64,000 nucleotides of DNA from an uncultured Tenacibaculum sp. (GCA_947492185.1 CANLMR010000001.1:372001-436000); one strand, 5' to 3'. Shown: positions 46,660 through 54,792, counted from the stretch's first letter. Notes: generated by a model not told the origin, from the sequence alone. Numbers and translations: made by a program.

Positions 46660-47149
46660 TTTTCAAATGTGTTGTTAGGTTAGCAATAAATTTATCATAA
46701 TACTTTTTAATAAGATTATTGTCAATAACCTTACCTGGGCCAAATTGATAAGTTAAGCTCCAAGGAGTACCATTTCGATGTGTTAAATCTACTAAATCTC
46801 TAGAAGACATATCTTTGTATAAACGCCAAGTTAACAATACAATCTTCTTATCTTCACTATCAGTTAATGAAGGTTCAGAAAAATTTTCCCAGTCTCTATC
46901 AGTAACAACAGATTTGGTAGTTATAGGACTAGATTTAAAATGCTTAAATTCATGATAAATACTAGGAACTACTGGGCCGTACTTCCATGCTTCAATTTTA
47001 TCATCCTCAAAAAGAGGACGTTCAAGTAAAGATAAAGAAAGTCCTTGGGCAATGTACATTAACTTAACTAATTTCATATTAGTTACTTCTACACTGTGTT
47101 CTTTAGACAAGTTTATAAATTCATTAGCAACTGAACTTGCTGTTCCCAT
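46652..47149 (-). CDS. Panacea-domain (DUF4065-type) protein, candidate antitoxin
   Basis: A protein of about 165 residues with the Panacea/DUF4065 core: SVANEFINLSKEHSVEVTNM, then KLVKLMYIAQGLSLSLL, DKIEAWKYGPVVPSIYHEF and the later LVDLTHRNGTPWSLTY. The EAWKYGPVV stretch is the family hallmark. I prefer the ATG at 47149 (MGTASSVANEF), which begins right at the domain; the ATG at 47185 would add 12 residues. By family knowledge Panacea domains neutralise varied toxins. The downstream overlapping gene encodes a small membrane protein, giving the antitoxin-first order typical of these operons. Confidence 0.82.
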   Translation of the reverse strand: MGTASSVANEFINLSKEHSVEVTNMKLVKLMYIAQGLSLSLLERPLFEDDKIEAWKYGPVVPSIYHEFKHFKSSPITTKSVVTDRDWENFSEPSLTDSEDKKIVLLTWRLYKDMSSRDLVDLTHRNGTPWSLTYQFGPGKVIDNNLIKKYYDKFIANLTTHLKSA

Positions 47150-47329
47150 ACCTTTAGTAATCTGTTTATACAAATGTAATGACAATTTTTAGTTTTTTTC
47201 AATTTCACAAGTGCTAATATACATTTTTAAACCTAAAAATCAAATAGTTAAAGTGTTACGGGCTATGTGTCTAATAAATAAGTAGATAATATTTTAATTG
47301 TAATGTAGAGTAGAAAGGAAAAGATTAAA

Positions 47330-47337
47330 TAACTTTG
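47330..47337 (+). promoter_or_regulatory. candidate -7 box for dgt (TAACTTTG)
   Basis: TAACTTTG is an exact -7 consensus match, 42 bases before the dgt ATG. No TTG lies at 19 bases upstream. Confidence 0.45.
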
Positions 47338-47378
47338 TTTAAACTGATTTTAGACAACAAAAATCTGAAACATATACA

Positions 47379-48716
47379 ATGAACTGGGAGCAATTACTTT
47401 CTTTAAAAAGATTTGGAGATATACAAAAGAGAACTAGAGCAACACAAGATGAAACACGATTAGGCTTTGAGGTAGATTTTGATCGTATTATATTTTCGTC
47501 TGCCTTTAGGAGTCTTCAAGACAAAACTCAGGTGATTCCATTATCTAAAACAGATTTTGTTCATACACGTTTAACACATAGTTTAGAAGTATCTGTTGTA
47601 GGTAGAACTTTAGGAAGAAGAGTGGGTAAAGTACTTTTAGATCGTCATCCAGAGTTAAAATCATTAGGATATACATTTAATGATTTTGGAGCTATTGTGG
47701 CTGGAGCATGCTTAATGCACGATATTGGAAACCCTCCATTTGGGCACTCTGGTGAGAAAGCAATTGGAGAGTATTTTAAAACAGGAAAAGGATTAAAATA
47801 TAAGGAACAACTATCGGAAAAGGAATATCAAGATTTAGTAGATTTTGAAGGAAATGCTAATGGACTTAAAATTGTAACAGAAAGTAATGAAGGAACTCCA
47901 GGAGGATTGCGTTTATCTTATGCAACTTTAGGAGCTTTTATAAAATATCCAAAAGAAAGTTTGCCAAAAAAACCTACATCCCATATTTCTGATAAAAAAT
48001 ACGGATTCTTTCAATCTGGAAAAGACATATTTTTAGATGTTGTTGAAGAGTTAGGAATGGTGAAAAAAGAATCTGATGGAATTGCATATTACCGCCATCC
48101 ATTAGCGTATTTGGTGGAAGCAGCTGATGATATTTGTTATACAATTATTGACTTTGAAGATGGGATTAATCTTGGATTAATTGATGAAGAATATGCCTTA
48201 GAGTATATGATTAAGTTAGTAAAGGATACCATTGATATTAAAAAATACCATTCTTTAAAACACAAGAAAGATAGAGTAAGTTATTTAAGAGCTTTAGCAA
48301 TTGGGGTTTTGATTAATGAAGCTGTTGATATCTTTTTAGCTTATGAAAAAGATATTTTAGAAGGAAAATTTAATAAAGCCCTCTTAGACAAATGTAAATA
48401 CGAAGCCCAAATGAATGACATCATTAAAATAAGCATTGAAAAGATTTATAGAAGTAATGATGTTATTGAAAAAGAAGTTGCAGGGTATAAGATTATAGCA
48501 GATTTATTAGATGTTTTTGTAACTGCTTTAAATAATAAATTTTCTGGAAATCAATCGAATTTTGATAGGTTAGTTTTAAATCTATTACCAGAAGAATACC
48601 AACTCGTAAAAGGAGATTTATACCACAGAGTTTTACAAACGTGCAGCTATGTAGCAAGTCTTTCTGATGGTTATGCTATTCGATTACACAAGAAAATTTC
48701 AGGAAATGTTATTTAG
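47379..48716 (+). CDS. dgt: dNTP triphosphohydrolase
   Basis: A 445-residue HD-superfamily enzyme that hydrolyses dNTPs to deoxynucleosides and triphosphate. The metal site residues are in HTRLTHSLEVSVVGRTLGRR (His about 66) and ACLMHDIGNPPFGHSGEKAI (His-Asp about 114). The start KRFGDIQKRTRATQDETRLGFEVDFDRI and SSAFRSLQDKTQVIPLS are characteristic Dgt sequences. The length is normal. It overlaps the DUF3109 gene convergently by 8 bases. Because dgt balances dNTP pools and has been tied to phage resistance in some bacteria, its position beside a toxin-antitoxin-like pair is noted but not evidence of a joint system. Confidence 0.95.
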   Translation: MNWEQLLSLKRFGDIQKRTRATQDETRLGFEVDFDRIIFSSAFRSLQDKTQVIPLSKTDFVHTRLTHSLEVSVVGRTLGRRVGKVLLDRHPELKSLGYTFNDFGAIVAGACLMHDIGNPPFGHSGEKAIGEYFKTGKGLKYKEQLSEKEYQDLVDFEGNANGLKIVTESNEGTPGGLRLSYATLGAFIKYPKESLPKKPTSHISDKKYGFFQSGKDIFLDVVEELGMVKKESDGIAYYRHPLAYLVEAADDICYTIIDFEDGINLGLIDEEYALEYMIKLVKDTIDIKKYHSLKHKKDRVSYLRALAIGVLINEAVDIFLAYEKDILEGKFNKALLDKCKYEAQMNDIIKISIEKIYRSNDVIEKEVAGYKIIADLLDVFVTALNNKFSGNQSNFDRLVLNLLPEEYQLVKGDLYHRVLQTCSYVASLSDGYAIRLHKKISGNVI

Positions 48717-49275
48717 TTTTAGCAGCTACTTTTTCTAGTTCTAAATACCAATTTTCACCAAATTTTCGGATTAAAGCTTCCTTTACAAATTTGTATACAG
48801 GAACTTGTAATTCTGCACCTAAAGAACAAGCATCATCACAAATATCCCATTTATGGTAATTTATAGCTGAAAACTCTTCATAATCTTTTACTCTTACAGG
48901 ATATAAATGGCAAGAAATAGGTTTTTTCCAATCGACAACCCCTTTGTTATAAGCCTCTTCAATAGCACAAAGAGCAGTTCCTTTTTCATCAAAAATAACG
49001 TAAGCGCATTCTGCATGGTTAACTAAAGGGGTTTCTAATTCTCCAAAATCACTAGTTATCCAAGTGCCATTTTTTTCAATAGAATCAATTCCTTCCTGTC
49101 GTAAAAAAGGTTTTACTTTAGGATAAATTTCCTCTAAAATTTTAGTCTCTTCTTTGCTAAGAGGAGCACCAGCTTCTCCTTCTACACAACAAATTCCTTT
49201 ACATGCAGATAAATTACATACAAAGTCCTTCTCAATAATATCTTCTGAAACGATTGTCTTTCCTAATTGAAACAT
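48709..49275 (-). CDS. DUF3109 family cysteine-rich protein
   Basis: A 188-residue protein with the metal-binding cysteine cluster CNLSACKGICCVEGEAGAPL (about residues 23-42), then HAECAYVIFDEKGTALCAIE, SCHLYPVR and WDICDDACSLG. The cysteine pattern (about nine Cys) fits the DUF3109 family, which shares the YkgJ-like iron- or zinc-binding motif. The function is unknown. It is monocistronic and divergent from marC, with an 83-base shared upstream region. Confidence 0.88.
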   Translation of the reverse strand: MFQLGKTIVSEDIIEKDFVCNLSACKGICCVEGEAGAPLSKEETKILEEIYPKVKPFLRQEGIDSIEKNGTWITSDFGELETPLVNHAECAYVIFDEKGTALCAIEEAYNKGVVDWKKPISCHLYPVRVKDYEEFSAINYHKWDICDDACSLGAELQVPVYKFVKEALIRKFGENWYLELEKVAAKTK

Positions 49276-49358
49276 GCTGCAAAAATAAAGTTATTTTTAT
49301 TACATTTAATTCAATTAAATATACTTTTGACATTTATTAATTCAAAAACTAATAAGAG

Positions 49359-49940
49359 ATGAATTTTGATCTTAATGAAATATTTACAGCATTTATGGTA
49401 CTCTTTGCTGTAATAGATATTGTAGGAAATATTCCAATTATTATTGACTTACGTAACAAAGTTGGTCATATACAATCAGAAAAAGCCTCTGTTATTGCAG
49501 GTTTTATAATGATTTTATTCTTGTTTGTTGGTCAGCGTTTATTAGGTTTAATAGGTATAGATGTTAATTCTTTTGCTGTTGCTGGTTCGTTTATATTGTT
49601 TTTTATTGCCTTAGAAATGATTTTAGGAATAACATTATACAAAGAAGATGAAGATCAAGCTATAAATGCAACTGTTTTTCCTCTTGCATTTCCTTTAATT
49701 GCAGGCCCAGGTAGTTTAACAACATTACTATCATTAAGAGCAGAATTTGATTTAATGAACATAATTATAGCAGTTTTACTTAATGTTATAGTAATTTATG
49801 TGGTTTTAAAAACGTCTTCTCGTATAGAAAAATTGATTGGAAAAAATGGAATTGCAATTATTAGAAAGATTTTTGGAGTAATTCTATTAGCTATTGCTGT
49901 AAAATTATTTGCCGCAAATATTAAAATGTTATTGGCTTAA
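49359..49940 (+). CDS. MarC family integral membrane protein
   Basis: A 193-residue membrane protein with six predicted helices. FTAFMVLFAVIDIVGNIPII at the N-terminus, then GFIMILFLFVGQRLLGLIGI, and the family motif FPLAFPLIAGPGSLTTLL (about residues 107-124) identify MarC (UPF0056). Its transport substrate is unsettled in the family. The gene's last base is shared with the start of the following flavoprotein (TAATG), so the two are co-translated. Confidence 0.92.
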   Translation: MNFDLNEIFTAFMVLFAVIDIVGNIPIIIDLRNKVGHIQSEKASVIAGFIMILFLFVGQRLLGLIGIDVNSFAVAGSFILFFIALEMILGITLYKEDEDQAINATVFPLAFPLIAGPGSLTTLLSLRAEFDLMNIIIAVLLNVIVIYVVLKTSSRIEKLIGKNGIAIIRKIFGVILLAIAVKLFAANIKMLLA

Positions 49941-50554
49941 TGATTTACGATGCTTTAATTGTAGGAGGAGGAGTAGCTGGAATGCAATGTGCATTAGTTT
50001 TAGGCTCTGCACACAATAAACCTTACGCAAAAGATAAAAAAGTAGGAGTAATACTACATCAACGAGCTTCACATCTTCAAGATGCGCTGTTTAATAATGT
50101 ATTAGGTATATCGGAAGGTACTCTCGGAAAAGATATTTTATCTGAAGGAAAGAAGCAGTTAAAAACATTGTATCCAGAAGTAAATCAAATAGAAAATGAA
50201 AAAGTAATTTCAGTTCAAGATGATGAAAGTGGATACAAGGTAACTACAAATAAGAATGAATATTTTACTAAGATTGTTGTCATAGCTCTCAATTATGCTA
50301 AACCTTTTACAATAGGTGGCTTAGAACAATATATTGAAAGACACTCTAGAGCTAACCCTATGAAGGATAGAATTCAATTAAGAAACTTTAATCATTTAAT
50401 TAAAGAAGGTTTGTATTGCTGTGGTACGATTGCTGGATGGAGAAGTCAATTTGCAATAGCTGCAGGAAGTGGAGCTAGTGTCGCCACAGATATACTCACC
50501 TTATGGAACGATAATATAGCAACGAAGGTACACGATAAAGCAAAAGCTGAGTAA
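49940..50554 (+). CDS. short thioredoxin-reductase-like FAD protein
   Basis: A 204-residue flavoprotein with the FAD-binding start YDALIVGGGVAGMQCALVLG and the C-terminal GLYCCGTIAGWRSQFAIAAG, a TrxB/AhpF-like ATG-type motif. It is about 100 residues shorter than thioredoxin reductase: there is no NADPH-binding GxGxxA domain and no CxxC, so it cannot be a classical TrxB. Such small proteins recur in flavobacteria. Electron donor and acceptor are unknown. It is translationally coupled to the MarC protein. Confidence 0.8.
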   Translation: MIYDALIVGGGVAGMQCALVLGSAHNKPYAKDKKVGVILHQRASHLQDALFNNVLGISEGTLGKDILSEGKKQLKTLYPEVNQIENEKVISVQDDESGYKVTTNKNEYFTKIVVIALNYAKPFTIGGLEQYIERHSRANPMKDRIQLRNFNHLIKEGLYCCGTIAGWRSQFAIAAGSGASVATDILTLWNDNIATKVHDKAKAE

Positions 50555-50575
50555 AAAGAATACTCAGCTTTTTTC
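50542..50575 (+). terminator. intrinsic terminator overlapping the flavoprotein stop
   Basis: AAAAGCTGAGTA and TACTCAGCTTTT pair around AAAAGAA, followed by TT. The left arm contains the TGA-adjacent stop region of the gene at 49940-50554. Confidence 0.85.
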
Positions 50576-50584
50576 AAAGTTTAG

Positions 50585-50725
50585 TTAGACTTAACCAATT
50601 TTTTCCCCCGAAAAAAAGGTTTGTTAATCCAATTTAAAAGTACAGTAGATTTAATAGGTGAATCTTTAAAATTCCTTAAACGTAAACCAGATAAGCATGA
50701 ACGTGCTACAATGCGCCATAAGTGA
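50585..50725 (+). other. short region open on both strands between two terminators
   Basis: On the forward strand a 46-codon frame follows a TAG and ends at TGA (50723-50725), encoding a charged peptide with LIGESLKFLKRKPDKHERAT; the only start is a TTG at 50621. On the reverse strand a 56-codon frame (50581-50751) runs from two ATGs inside the 50741 hairpin. Codon use does not favour either clearly, and neither has an evident promoter. Possibly a small protein gene or the remnant of one. Confidence 0.3.
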
Positions 50726-50740
50726 TTTTTTTGCAATAAA

Positions 50741-50765
50741 AAAACCATCATTTTATGATGGTTTT
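50741..50765 (-). terminator. intrinsic terminator of the small secreted protein gene
   Basis: AAAACCATCAT and ATGATGGTTTT form an 11-base stem with a 3-base loop, followed by TTTTATTG on the reverse strand. Confidence 0.8.
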
Positions 50766-50789
50766 ATATAAATTTGTTGGATAAAATTA

Positions 50790-51119
50790 TTAAGCTTTAA
50801 TTAATTTTAAAGGCATTTTATAAACTTTACCTTTTACAATAAACTTGTTAGAAATTGCACGGTAGTTTAATTTTTGCTTTACATATGCTTCAACTTCAGT
50901 GTTTTTAGTGTCAACAGTTAAAACAATAACTTCCCCTTTACTGTTAATCATGAATTCAACATTAGCTGTTAATTCTTGGTTGAACTCGAAGTTAGCTTTA
51001 CCTAATAATTTAATGATTTCAGTTCTAATCTCAGACTTTACAATTTCAGCTGGTCTTGAGTCGTTTGCAAAAATACTTGTACTTAAAGTGATTGCGAATA
51101 ATAAAAATAACTTTTTCAT
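50790..51119 (-). CDS. small secreted protein, TonB-C-like fold
   Basis: A 109-residue protein with a clear signal peptide (KKLFLLFAITLSTSIFAND). The mature part is about 90 residues: a helix (EIVKSEIRTEIIKLLG) and then strands VEFMINSKGEVIVLTVDTK and VYKMPLKLI, resembling the TonB C-terminal beta-alpha-beta repeat found in many flavobacterial small periplasmic proteins. It is monocistronic, with promoter-like elements upstream and its own terminator. No function can be stated. Confidence 0.65.
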   Translation of the reverse strand: MKKLFLLFAITLSTSIFANDSRPAEIVKSEIRTEIIKLLGKANFEFNQELTANVEFMINSKGEVIVLTVDTKNTEVEAYVKQKLNYRAISNKFIVKGKVYKMPLKLIKA

Positions 51120-51175
51120 TTTAATGGTGTTTTATTAATTTTTAAATGTATTTTTTTTGTTTGTTATTTACACTC

Positions 51176-51183
51176 CAAAAGTA
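51176..51183 (-). promoter_or_regulatory. candidate -7 box for the small secreted protein gene
   Basis: Reverse-strand TACTTTTG matches TAnnTTTG, 57 bases before the ATG at 51119. Confidence 0.45.
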
Positions 51184-51473
51184 GTATGAGCTTCTTTATT
51201 TTTGACTATTCAAAATGTTAATAAATCGTCTACTTTTAGCTAGATTTTGTTAAAGTTCTCTAAAAATTAACACACACAAAACATTAAAACATATTCAACA
51301 AAACAGCCTTTAAATTGAAATAAAAACATTAAAATCATCAAAAACGATTGTTTTAATGAGATATATTTAATTTAAAAAAACGAAAAATTTAAAAACTAAG
51401 GTTAATTTAAGGTTAGTTTTGGTCAAAAAATGAACGTCAGATTTATGTTGATTGGTGAAAATTTATTGCAATT
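51184..51473. other. gene-free A/T-rich gap
   Basis: Between the promoter of the small secreted protein gene and the end of the LytTR regulator gene I see no coding frame, no strong hairpin and no repeat; only A/T-rich sequence with short direct motifs such as TTAAGGTTAGTTTTGG. Confidence 0.4.
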
Positions 51474-52154
51474 TTAAGAGTTAAACTTCTTCATGAAATT
51501 TGATTTAAAAGTTCTACCAATTGGAATCTTAATTTCACTCATACTAATTTCATTTCCGGCTATTTTATCAATATGGCTTACATTAACGATAAATGATTTA
51601 TGAACCTGAATAAAATCATCGGTTAATTTAGAATTCCAATTTTTTAACGAATCAATAAAGACATACTTTTTATTCTTTGTTACAAAGGTTAGATAGTTTC
51701 GATCAGACTCTATATATAGAACATCGCTCAATAAAATTTTATGTAGAGTCTTATCAATATTTAAAAAGATATGATTATTTGGTTTTATTTCTTGCCTGTT
51801 AATAATATGTTCAACTTTATGAATAGACTTTAAAAACCGATCAAAAGAAAATGGTTTTACTAAATAGTCTACAATAGTTGCTAGCTCAAAACTATCAACA
51901 GCATAATTAGGATAAGCTGTCGTTATAATAATTTGAGGTGGATTTTTAATTGTTTTGATAAAATCAATTCCAAGAATATCAGGAAGGTTTATATCTAAAA
52001 AGAGAAAATCAACAGAATTATCTTTGATAAACAAATTAGCATCTAAAGCAGTTTGAAAAGTAGCTATTATATTTACATCAGGAACTTTGTTTATAAAATT
52101 CTTGAGTAAATTTTGTGCTGGAAGTTCATCTTCAATAATAATACAAGTCATCAT
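51474..52154 (-). CDS. LytTR family response regulator
   Basis: A 226-residue regulator. The receiver domain has IIEDELPAQNLLKNFI, DFLFLDINLPDILGIDFI with the phospho-acceptor Asp (about residue 55) and DYLVKPFSFDRFLKSI. The C-terminal LytTR DNA-binding domain has ILLSDVLYIESDRNYLTFVT, DDFIQVHKSFIVNVSHIDKI and IPIGRTFKSNFMKKF. It overlaps the kinase gene by 4 bases (ATGA), so the pair is one operon. Such pairs in Bacteroidota regulate envelope or stress genes; targets are not visible here. Confidence 0.93.
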   Translation of the reverse strand: MMTCIIIEDELPAQNLLKNFINKVPDVNIIATFQTALDANLFIKDNSVDFLFLDINLPDILGIDFIKTIKNPPQIIITTAYPNYAVDSFELATIVDYLVKPFSFDRFLKSIHKVEHIINRQEIKPNNHIFLNIDKTLHKILLSDVLYIESDRNYLTFVTKNKKYVFIDSLKNWNSKLTDDFIQVHKSFIVNVSHIDKIAGNEISMSEIKIPIGRTFKSNFMKKFNS

Positions 52155-53119
52155 ATTAAATTCAATTTTAAGCTAACTTTAAAAGTATCTTGTTTACTTA
52201 CATTTAATATATGTTGATTGTTGTAAAGTAGGTTTAATCTCTTTTTTAAATTTTTCAGTCCAATAGCTTCTGGTTTAGAAATAGATGTTTCCGAAAAATA
52301 ATTTTCACAGGAACAGACTAAGAAGTTTTCCTTTGTTTCAATATGAATACGAATTGTGCTATTGGGAATACTATGCTTAAAAGCATTTTCAATAATTGTT
52401 ATTAATAATAAAGGAGCAATTTGATGTTGAACTGAATCAATGGTTTTTGTATATACAATTTCTTTAATTCCTTGTGTACGGATTTTTTGAAAGTCTATAT
52501 AATTATCTATGTATTGTAATTCTTTCTCTAAATGAATAAAGTCGGAATTACTTTCATACAATACATGTTTTAAATTATCTGACAATTTTAAGATTAATTC
52601 AGGAGTCTGGTCAGGCTTTTCAATCGAGTAAGAGTAAATAGTATTCAAATTATTGAATAATACGTGTGGATTAATCTGTGATTTAAGAAATTTCAACTCC
52701 AGTTCTGTTCTCTCTTGTAATGCCGTTTCGATTTCCTTTTCTCTATCTAAATATTTGAATAGTATCCAAACAAAAGAAAAGAAGAATAGTGGAACAAGGG
52801 TTTGCCACAAATAATCGCTTAAACACTTCATAAACGAACAACCACATCGAGTAAAAACATTACAATATAATTGTGTAGCAAGGAATGAAATAAGAATAAA
52901 CAAGAGTGCATACAATATATATTGTTTGTTTCTCACGAAATAAGGAAGTAGTACTAAGTTATTAGCATAAACAATAATTACCAAAATAGATAAGTACTGT
53001 AGAAAAGGGTTTTCAGACCAATAGTATTCTGAAAATACAAATAAGGAAATAAAAATAAATAGTACCCAAAACAAGAGGTGTACTAAGATTTGTGATATAT
53101 GTTTTTTAAAAAATTCCAT
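52151..53119 (-). CDS. LytS-type sensor histidine kinase
   Basis: A 322-residue kinase with four or more membrane spans in residues 1-130 (FWVLFIFISLFVF, YLSILVIIVYANNLVLLPYF, ILYALLFILISFLATQLY, LVPLFFFSFVWILFKYL). The His_kinase domain has ELKFLKSQINPHVLFNNLN with the phospho-acceptor His at about residue 173, and HATPase ends IENAFKHS and GLKNLKKRLNLLY. An unusual CNVFTRCGCSFMKC stretch places four cysteines in the loop between spans 3 and 4, a possible redox or metal sensor. It is the first gene of the two-gene operon with the LytTR regulator. Confidence 0.9.
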   Translation of the reverse strand: MEFFKKHISQILVHLLFWVLFIFISLFVFSEYYWSENPFLQYLSILVIIVYANNLVLLPYFVRNKQYILYALLFILISFLATQLYCNVFTRCGCSFMKCLSDYLWQTLVPLFFFSFVWILFKYLDREKEIETALQERTELELKFLKSQINPHVLFNNLNTIYSYSIEKPDQTPELILKLSDNLKHVLYESNSDFIHLEKELQYIDNYIDFQKIRTQGIKEIVYTKTIDSVQHQIAPLLLITIIENAFKHSIPNSTIRIHIETKENFLVCSCENYFSETSISKPEAIGLKNLKKRLNLLYNNQHILNVSKQDTFKVSLKLNLI

Positions 53120-53312
53120 TTCTGTTCATGAAAATACATAAATAATAGTTTTAAAGAATTTATATAAGTACAAAATACAAGAACAACTATACCAACTGCA
53201 CTTTGTACTTGTTACTTTGTCGTTTGTACTTTTTTATGTGTGTTATATCAAGTTATTTTTTCTTGACAAGACTTAGTGGTTAATTTCGAGTAACTTAAAA
53301 AGATAAAACTAC

Positions 53313-54194
53313 ATGAAGAGATTACTATTTATCCATTTGTTTTTTATTATCAATACTATAGTTCAGTCACAAATTAATCAGGTTGTTACTGATGAAAAAG
53401 GAAATAAAATGTTGTTAGGAGAAACCAATCGAGATGCGTTTAATGATTCTGATTTTAAATGGTTTGGCGAAAACAATCAGAAATACCTTACTAATGATAA
53501 GGTTATAAATGAACTTAAAAATAAATTAAATGAGTATAAAATAAAAGTGTTTTTTGGTTCTTGGTGTGGTGATAGCAAACGTAACCTTCCTGTTTTTTAT
53601 AAGGTAATTGAGGAAGCAGGTTTATCGAAAAAGAATCTTCAGGTTTATGCTTTGGATAGAAAGAAAGAAGCATATAAGCAATCTCCTAATAAAGATGAAA
53701 AAGGGTTAAACATTCATCGCGTTCCTACATTTATTATTTATAAAGACGGAAAAGAAGTAAATAGAATTGTTGAGCATCCAAAGGAAACTTTTGAAAGAGA
53801 CCTTTTAAAAATTGTAAAAGGTGAACGTTATTATTCCAATTATAGAGGAGTTCAAGTCTTGGACAACTTATTAAAAAACTCCAAGGATAGTCTTCAATTT
53901 ATGGAAGAACAATTAATTAGGTTTTTACCTGAAATAACAAAGGGAACGAAAGAGTTGAATACCTATGGATTTGTAAAACTTAGAAATAAAGAATTTGATA
54001 AAGCAGAGTTCGTGTTTAAATTGAATGCCAAGATTTATCCTAATAACTATGTTACGTATAGTAGTCTAGGAACACTGTATTATGAACAGAAAAAATATAG
54101 GGAAGCTTTACAACAGTTATACAAGGCGTTAAGCTTAAGACCAGAAGAAAAAAGAATTAAAGAAATGATTACTAAAATCAATGAGAGTTTATAA
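53313..54194 (+). CDS. exported thioredoxin-like protein with TPR tail
   Basis: A 293-residue protein with a signal peptide (LLFIHLFFIINTIVQSQ). A thioredoxin-fold domain follows, with VFFGSWCGDSKRNLPVFYKV: the motif is CGDS, so it has a single cysteine instead of CxxC. The cis-proline is in IHRVPTFIIYKDGKE. The C-terminal 90 residues carry one or two TPR units (TYGFVKLRNKEFDKAEFVF; YSSLGTLYYEQKKYREALQQ). A monothiol motif argues for isomerase, peroxiredoxin-like or binding roles rather than disulfide reduction. It precedes a DUF1573 protein by 16 bases and may be in its operon. Confidence 0.8.
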   Translation: MKRLLFIHLFFIINTIVQSQINQVVTDEKGNKMLLGETNRDAFNDSDFKWFGENNQKYLTNDKVINELKNKLNEYKIKVFFGSWCGDSKRNLPVFYKVIEEAGLSKKNLQVYALDRKKEAYKQSPNKDEKGLNIHRVPTFIIYKDGKEVNRIVEHPKETFERDLLKIVKGERYYSNYRGVQVLDNLLKNSKDSLQFMEEQLIRFLPEITKGTKELNTYGFVKLRNKEFDKAEFVFKLNAKIYPNNYVTYSSLGTLYYEQKKYREALQQLYKALSLRPEEKRIKEMITKINESL

Positions 54195-54210
54195 TTTAAA
54201 ATCACATATT

Positions 54211-54597
54211 ATGAAAGTACGTATTACATTATTCATATTACTTTTTGCAGCAGTAATATCAAGTTATGCACAACAATTCAAGTTCGAAAAAGAAACAATT
54301 AATTATGGTAAAATAGCACAAGGATCTGATGGGATTCGTGTATTTGAGTTTACTAATATTGGAGATGCTCCTTTAATTATTAAGCAAATTAAATCTTCAT
54401 GTGGATGTGCTGTTCCTCAAAAACCAGAAAAACCAATTATGCCAGGTGAAAAAGGACAAATAGCGGTTTCTTATGATACAAAAAGAACAGGAGGTTTTTC
54501 TAAAGCAATAACTATTTTCTCGAATGCAAAAAGAGAGCGATTGAGTCTTAAAATCAAGGGGTTTGTAAATAAAGATACACGAAAAGAAAAAGTGTAA
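54211..54597 (+). CDS. DUF1573 domain exported protein
   Basis: A 128-residue exported protein. The ATG at 54211 gives a good signal peptide (RITLFILLFAAVISSYAQQ), while an upstream ATG at 54181 would precede it by ten residues and overlap the previous gene. The mature part has FEKETINYGKIAQGSDGIRV, FTNIGDAPLIIKQIKSSCGC and YDTKRTGGFSKAITIFSNA, which is the Ig-like DUF1573 domain with its paired cysteines in SSCGCAVP. By family knowledge these are small surface or periplasmic adhesion-like domains. It is followed by a dispersed hairpin repeat and a terminator. Confidence 0.88.
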   Translation: MKVRITLFILLFAAVISSYAQQFKFEKETINYGKIAQGSDGIRVFEFTNIGDAPLIIKQIKSSCGCAVPQKPEKPIMPGEKGQIAVSYDTKRTGGFSKAITIFSNAKRERLSLKIKGFVNKDTRKEKV

Positions 54598-54631
54598 TTA
54601 AATTTTAGTTATTAACCAAAGGAGTTAAGTC

Positions 54632-54709
54632 AACCTGAACTTGTTTGAGGTTCTCATCATAGAGAATTCATTTTTAAAGCATGATGAGATTCCGAAATAA
54701 ATTCGGAAT
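54632..54709 (+). repeat. nested hairpin repeat, flavobacterial dispersed type
   Basis: An imperfect hairpin AACCTGAAC...TTTGAGGTT is followed by arms TCTCATCAT (54652) and ATGATGAGA (54681), then a perfect hairpin ATTCCGAA/TTCGGAAT around ATAAA. This nesting resembles dispersed intergenic repeats of flavobacteria and is not related to the 184-base units or the REPs. Confidence 0.55.
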
Positions 54710-54742
54710 AACATTAAAATTGATAGTTGAAATAATAAAAAG

Positions 54743-54771
54743 AAAAAGCTCGGGGTATACCCGAGCTTTTT
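54743..54771 (+). terminator. bidirectional intrinsic terminator
   Basis: AAAAAGCTCGGG and CCCGAGCTTTTT form a 12-base stem with loop GTATA. It lies between the convergent DUF1573 and sdhB genes and can serve both. Confidence 0.88.
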
Positions 54772-54792
54772 ACATATATATAGAATAAACTT

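Noticed and set aside
47379..48716. dgt and the neighbouring Panacea pair as one defence system
   Set aside because: They are on opposite strands with separate promoters, and dgt is a normal housekeeping gene; adjacency alone does not support a joint system.
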